Shown piece by piece: positions 6,587-8,727 of a stretch of 8,727 nt of DNA. Under the pieces are notes generated by a model. The model was not told where the DNA came from, made no database searches, and was given only the letters and a program-made list of their open reading frames with translations. Source of the DNA: Burkholderiaceae bacterium. GTDB lineage: Bacteria; Pseudomonadota; Gammaproteobacteria; Burkholderiales; Burkholderiaceae_D. Location: NCBI GenBank assembly GCA_019752915.1, contig JAIELO010000117.1, forward strand, positions 1 through 8,727, in the 5' to 3' direction. The position numbers and the translations under genes were made by a program. Every line of letters begins with the position of its first letter. Position 1 is the first letter of the stretch.

Positions 6587-6629
6587 TTCCTACTGGCGAT
6601 TTCCTAGGGGATTAGGCGGATTCCTAATC
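6587..6629. promoter_or_regulatory. Cluster of TTCCTA motifs with a 7-bp dyad
   Basis: TTCCTA occurs three times on the plus strand (6587-6592, 6601-6606, 6621-6626). GATTAGG (6610-6616) and CCTAATC (6623-6629) are a perfect inverted repeat with a 6-base spacer. The motif resembles the heptamers bound by NarL/FixJ-type response regulators such as BvgA (TTTCCTA-like). The cluster lies between the predicted start site and start codon of the small minus-strand ORF. The binding protein is inferred only from motif resemblance. Confidence 0.35.
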
Positions 6630-6636
6630 TGGTTTC

Positions 6637-6677
6637 AGTCTAGCAAGCGAACTTTGCGCAGGTTTGATATGTGTCAA
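6637..6677 (-). promoter_or_regulatory. FNR/ANR-type box and promoter of the small minus-strand ORF
   Basis: TTGAT-ATGT-GTCAA (6664-6677) matches the TTGAT-N4-GTCAA/ATCAA site of the oxygen-sensing FNR/ANR family; it fits the GTCAA variant exactly and ATCAA at 9 of 10 bases. On the minus strand a -10-like TAGACT (6642-6637) predicts a start near 6630, placing the box centre at about -41, the classic activator position. Plus-strand geometry is worse: a start near 6712 would lack any -10. This suggests activation of the 6327-6581 ORF at low oxygen. Confidence 0.5.
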
Positions 6678-6686
6678 AGAAAGTCA

Positions 6687-6699
6687 TTGTCTAGGACAA
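6687..6699. repeat. Short perfect dyad TTGTC-TAG-GACAA
   Basis: A 5-bp perfect inverted repeat with a 3-base centre, 9 bases to the right of the FNR-type box. It may be a second operator for the minus-strand promoter or for rsuA, or chance. No family assignment is possible. Confidence 0.25.
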
Positions 6700-6747
6700 A
6701 TGCGGCAGTGCAGCATGCGCGGCTTTCCCCCGCTTAGCGCCATCCTG

Positions 6748-6759
6748 TAAAATCGTGCC
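6748..6759 (+). promoter_or_regulatory. -10 element adjacent to rsuA; leaderless start likely
   Basis: TAAAAT (6748-6753) ends 6 bases before the rsuA ATG. Transcription would therefore begin at or one base before the A of ATG, giving a leaderless mRNA, in keeping with the lack of a Shine-Dalgarno sequence. No good -35 is visible (only CTTTCCC around 6723-6729), so activator help or a weak promoter is likely. Confidence 0.4.
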
Positions 6760-7479
6760 ATGAGCAAATTATCCCTAGACCGTATCCTGCAATCGCAGGG
6801 CTTTGGCACCCGTAAATACTGCCGTTCGCTGATCGAAGATGGCGAAGTCAGTATCGGCGGCGTAGTCCATGACAATTACAAAGCCAGCATCGAGACCGAT
6901 GGTCTGGTACTGAACATTTTCGATGAGGAGTGGGTCTACCGCGAACACGTGTATATCGCGCTGTACAAACCTTCCAATTTCGAATGCTCGCGCAAGCCCA
7001 GTCATCACCCCGGCGTGCTGACTTTGCTGCCGGAACAATTCACCTGGCGTGAACTGCAACCGGTTGGCCGACTCGACCATGACACCACCGGTATGTTGTT
7101 AATGTCCGACGATGGACCATTTATCCATGCACAATCGTCGCCGAAGCGCCACGTTCCCAAGATTTATCAGGCTACCACCGAGCAACCGGTGACGGACGCG
7201 CTGGTGGCCCAGTTGCTGGCCGGCGTGCAATTGCATGACGAACCGGCGCCGCTGGCCGCCGTGCGCTGTGTACAGCGCGGCCCGCACCAGCTGGAAATCG
7301 TGCTGGAACAGGGTAAATATCATCAGGTCAAGCGCATGCTGGCGGCGGCCGAGAACCATTGCAGCGCCTTGCACCGTTCCGCAATTGGCGGCCTGACGCT
7401 GGAATCGCTGGGGCTGGAAGAGGGCGAATGGTGCTACCTGACTCCTGAACAGATGGCACTGCTGGTGCCCACCCCATGA
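6760..7479 (+). CDS. rsuA: 16S rRNA pseudouridine-516 synthase RsuA
   Basis: The product makes pseudouridine 516 in 16S rRNA during small-subunit assembly. It has 239 residues against 231 in E. coli RsuA. The N-terminal S4-like RNA-binding domain covers about 1-60 (LDRILQSQGFGTRKYCRSLI). The catalytic signature GRLDHDTTG (103-111) carries Asp106; the TTG ending and the following MLLMSDDG fit RsuA rather than RluB, RluE or RluF, whose motifs differ at those positions. GKYHQVKRM (185-193) followed by NHCSALHRSAIGGLTL matches the RsuA C-terminal block closely. There is no ribosome-binding site before ATG 6760, and a -10 box abuts it, so the message is probably leaderless. The gene overlaps the next one by 4 bases (ATGA). 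Confidence 0.92.
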   Translation: MSKLSLDRILQSQGFGTRKYCRSLIEDGEVSIGGVVHDNYKASIETDGLVLNIFDEEWVYREHVYIALYKPSNFECSRKPSHHPGVLTLLPEQFTWRELQPVGRLDHDTTGMLLMSDDGPFIHAQSSPKRHVPKIYQATTEQPVTDALVAQLLAGVQLHDEPAPLAAVRCVQRGPHQLEIVLEQGKYHQVKRMLAAAENHCSALHRSAIGGLTLESLGLEEGEWCYLTPEQMALLVPTP

Positions 7480-8468
7480 AACTGGCAACCCTGAATGATG
7501 GTACGCGCGACGGCCAGTTGATGGTGGTGTCGCGCGACCTGAAGACGGCGCAGCTGGCCGACGGCGTGGCGCGGACCTTGCAGAAGGCACTCGATGACTG
7601 GCGCTTTATTGCCCCACAACTGGACGCCATCTATCAGGACTTGAATCAGGGCCGTGGTCGGCGCAGTTTCGCCTTCGATGCAACGCAATGTATGGCGCCG
7701 CTGCCGCGCGCCTGTCAGTGGGTCGATGGATCGGCTTACGTGAACCATGTGGAGCTGGTACGCAAGGCGCGCGGGGCCGAACTGCCTGCTTCGTTCTGGG
7801 AAGAACCGTTGATGTATCAGGGTGGCAGCGACGATCTGCTCGGGCCGCACGACGACATCAGTCTGTTCCACGAAGCATGGGGCATCGATTTCGAAGCCGA
7901 AGTGGCCGTGATCACCGACGATGTCGCGATGGGCGCCACGCCGGATCAGGCGCTGCAGCGCATCCGTCTGCTGATGCTGGCAAATGATGTGTCGTTGCGC
8001 AACCTGATTCCCGATGAACTGGCCAAGGGTTTCGGCTTTTTGCAAGCTAAGCCGGCCACCAGTTTCTCGCCCGTGGCGGTGACCCCGGACGAACTGGGTG
8101 ATGCCTGGAAGGGCGGCAAGGTGCACCTGCCGCTGCACTCGAGCTGGAATGGCAAACTGGTCGGCAAACCGCAGGCAGGCGTGGACATGGTGTTCAACTT
8201 CCCGCAACTGATCGCGCATCTGGCGCAGACCCGCAATGTGCGCGCCGGCAGCATTATCGGCTCCGGCACGGTGTCGAATAGCGGTGGCAAGCGCGGCTAT
8301 TCCTGCATCGCCGAGCAACGTTGCCTGGAAATCATCGCCAACGGTAGCGCTAGCACGCCCTATATGGCGTTTGGCGACACCATCCGCATCGAAATGTTCG
8401 ACGCGGACGGAAAATCCATCTTCGGCGCCATTGACCAGACGGTCAAACAGGCCGGCGCACAGGCTTAA
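7476..8468 (+). CDS. Fumarylacetoacetate hydrolase (FAH) family protein
   Basis: This is a metal-dependent C-C-bond hydrolase-family protein of 330 residues; members cleave or decarboxylate 2-oxo and 1,3-diketo acids from aromatic degradation. By alignment from memory with mouse fumarylacetoacetase, Asp84 and His91 (DGSAYVNH) match D126 and H133. Glu140 and Glu142 (DFEAEVAV) match E199 and E201, and Asp171 (LANDVSLRN) matches D233. Lys192 in FLQAKPATSFSP fits the conserved active-site lysine. All metal and catalytic positions are therefore kept and the enzyme should be active. At 330 residues it is shorter than true fumarylacetoacetase (about 420), and no tyrosine or homogentisate genes are in view, so the substrate is open. 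It has no clear ribosome site and probably depends on coupling through its ATGA overlap with rsuA. It is cytoplasmic. Confidence 0.9.
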   Translation: MKLATLNDGTRDGQLMVVSRDLKTAQLADGVARTLQKALDDWRFIAPQLDAIYQDLNQGRGRRSFAFDATQCMAPLPRACQWVDGSAYVNHVELVRKARGAELPASFWEEPLMYQGGSDDLLGPHDDISLFHEAWGIDFEAEVAVITDDVAMGATPDQALQRIRLLMLANDVSLRNLIPDELAKGFGFLQAKPATSFSPVAVTPDELGDAWKGGKVHLPLHSSWNGKLVGKPQAGVDMVFNFPQLIAHLAQTRNVRAGSIIGSGTVSNSGGKRGYSCIAEQRCLEIIANGSASTPYMAFGDTIRIEMFDADGKSIFGAIDQTVKQAGAQA

Positions 8469-8469
8469 A

Positions 8470-8483
8470 TTTCCAACCGGAAA
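8470..8483. repeat. Short perfect dyad TTTCC-AACC-GGAAA
   Basis: A 5-bp inverted repeat just after the FAH-family stop, in the 117-base gap before flhB. It has no T-run, so it is not an intrinsic terminator. An operator for flhB is possible but unsupported. The rest of the gap shows no convincing terminator; a -10-like GTCGATAA (8540-8547) resembles the sigma28 element but lacks a -35. Confidence 0.2.
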
Positions 8484-8585
8484 CAACGAGCAAGGCGGGA
8501 AAAGCGCCCGTATTCGGCTGATCGGCGCTGCCATGGTCAGTCGATAATGGCAAGATCGAGATAAACCCCGCAGCAGGCTGAACCC

Positions 8586-8727
8586 ATGGCAGAAGATAGC
8601 GACGCAGAAAAGACCGAACCCGCGTCAGCGAAGCGCCTCGAGCAGGCGCGTGAAGAAGGCGACGTTCCCCGCTCGCGCGAGGTAGCGACGTTTACTGTGC
8701 TGATGGCGGCGGGGGCTGGCCTGTGGA
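8586..8727 (+). CDS. flhB: Flagellar type III export protein FlhB, N-terminal fragment cut by window edge
   Basis: FlhB is the inner-membrane switch protein of the flagellar type III export gate; it selects rod/hook versus filament substrates after self-cleavage of its cytoplasmic domain. Only 47 codons are visible, from ATG 8586. They read MAEDSDAEKTEPASAKRLEQ... and continue EEGDVPRSREVATFTVLMAAGAGLW. The EKTE...RLEQAREEGDVPRSRE block is the family N-terminal signature, and the first transmembrane helix begins at about residue 36. The acidic start and PRSRE favour flagellar FlhB over virulence homologues such as YscU, whose equivalent block is usually KKIRDARKKGQV-like. AGG at 8574-8576 is 9 nt upstream. 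A flagellar cluster probably continues to the right. Confidence 0.9.
   Translation, partial: MAEDSDAEKTEPASAKRLEQAREEGDVPRSREVATFTVLMAAGAGLW

Noticed and set aside
6347..6607. 86-codon plus-strand ORF opposite the small minus-strand ORF
   Set aside because: Begins next to the terminator hairpin and is Arg/Gly/Ala-rich nonsense; it has no ribosome site. The minus-strand ORF has better start signals.
8494..8511. GGCG/CGCC hairpin as a terminator after the FAH gene
   Set aside because: Only 4 base pairs and no T-run follows.
7434..8534. 366-codon open frame on the minus strand, antisense to the FAH gene
   Set aside because: Mirrors the FAH-family gene, which has all its catalytic residues; the antisense product shows no recognisable domain.
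8540..8547. GTCGATAA as a sigma28 (FliA) promoter for flhB
   Set aside because: Seven of eight -10 bases match, but 11 nt upstream (8521-8528) there is nothing like TAAAGTTT.
1..8727. Mobile element, defence system, CRISPR array or att site
   Set aside because: No transposase, integrase, repeat-spacer pattern, tRNA or terminal repeats were seen; all long genes are housekeeping types in native codon usage.

Overview
The window reads as ordinary chromosome of a betaproteobacterium, most likely Burkholderiales and perhaps Oxalobacteraceae. This is inferred from a betaproteobacterial-type RNase E, the gene order rne / rluC / HAD phosphatase / Rieske / S49 peptidase, and a 330-residue fumarylacetoacetate-hydrolase protein of a type common in that order. 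I cannot name the species. I saw no insertion sequence, prophage, CRISPR array, tRNA or rRNA.

Layout. Bases 1-2281 hold the minus-strand rne gene; its C-terminal end lies off the left edge. Bases 2282-2971 are a divergent intergenic region of 690 bases. Its left part is probably a long, strongly folded rne 5' leader with four stem-loops, and promoters for both directions lie further right. From 2972 to 6153 a compact plus-strand operon encodes RluC, a phosphoglycolate-phosphatase-like HAD enzyme, a small Rieske [2Fe-2S] protein and a membrane-anchored S49 (SppA-like) protease. Bases 6154-6759 are the most interesting stretch. They contain a promoter-stem-terminator arrangement that looks like an unannotated small RNA of about 175 nt, a small minus-strand ORF, an FNR/ANR-type box placed correctly to drive that ORF, and a cluster of TTCCTA motifs. 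From 6760, rsuA (apparently leaderless) and a fumarylacetoacetate-hydrolase-family gene overlap by 4 bases. The window ends 47 codons into flhB.

How the genes relate. RNase E with its probable self-regulating leader, RluC (23S rRNA pseudouridines) and RsuA (16S rRNA pseudouridine) are RNA-metabolism and ribosome-maturation functions. The HAD, Rieske and S49 genes are housekeeping genes carried with rluC. The FAH-family gene is translationally coupled to rsuA with no obvious functional link. flhB begins a flagellar export gene set running off the right edge.

The coding genes are conventional. The candidates for undescribed biology are non-coding or very small: the 6207-6382 sRNA candidate, the oxygen-regulated-looking small ORF at 6327-6581, and the four-hairpin rne leader. 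All three rest on sequence patterns I could read by eye and need computational or experimental confirmation.
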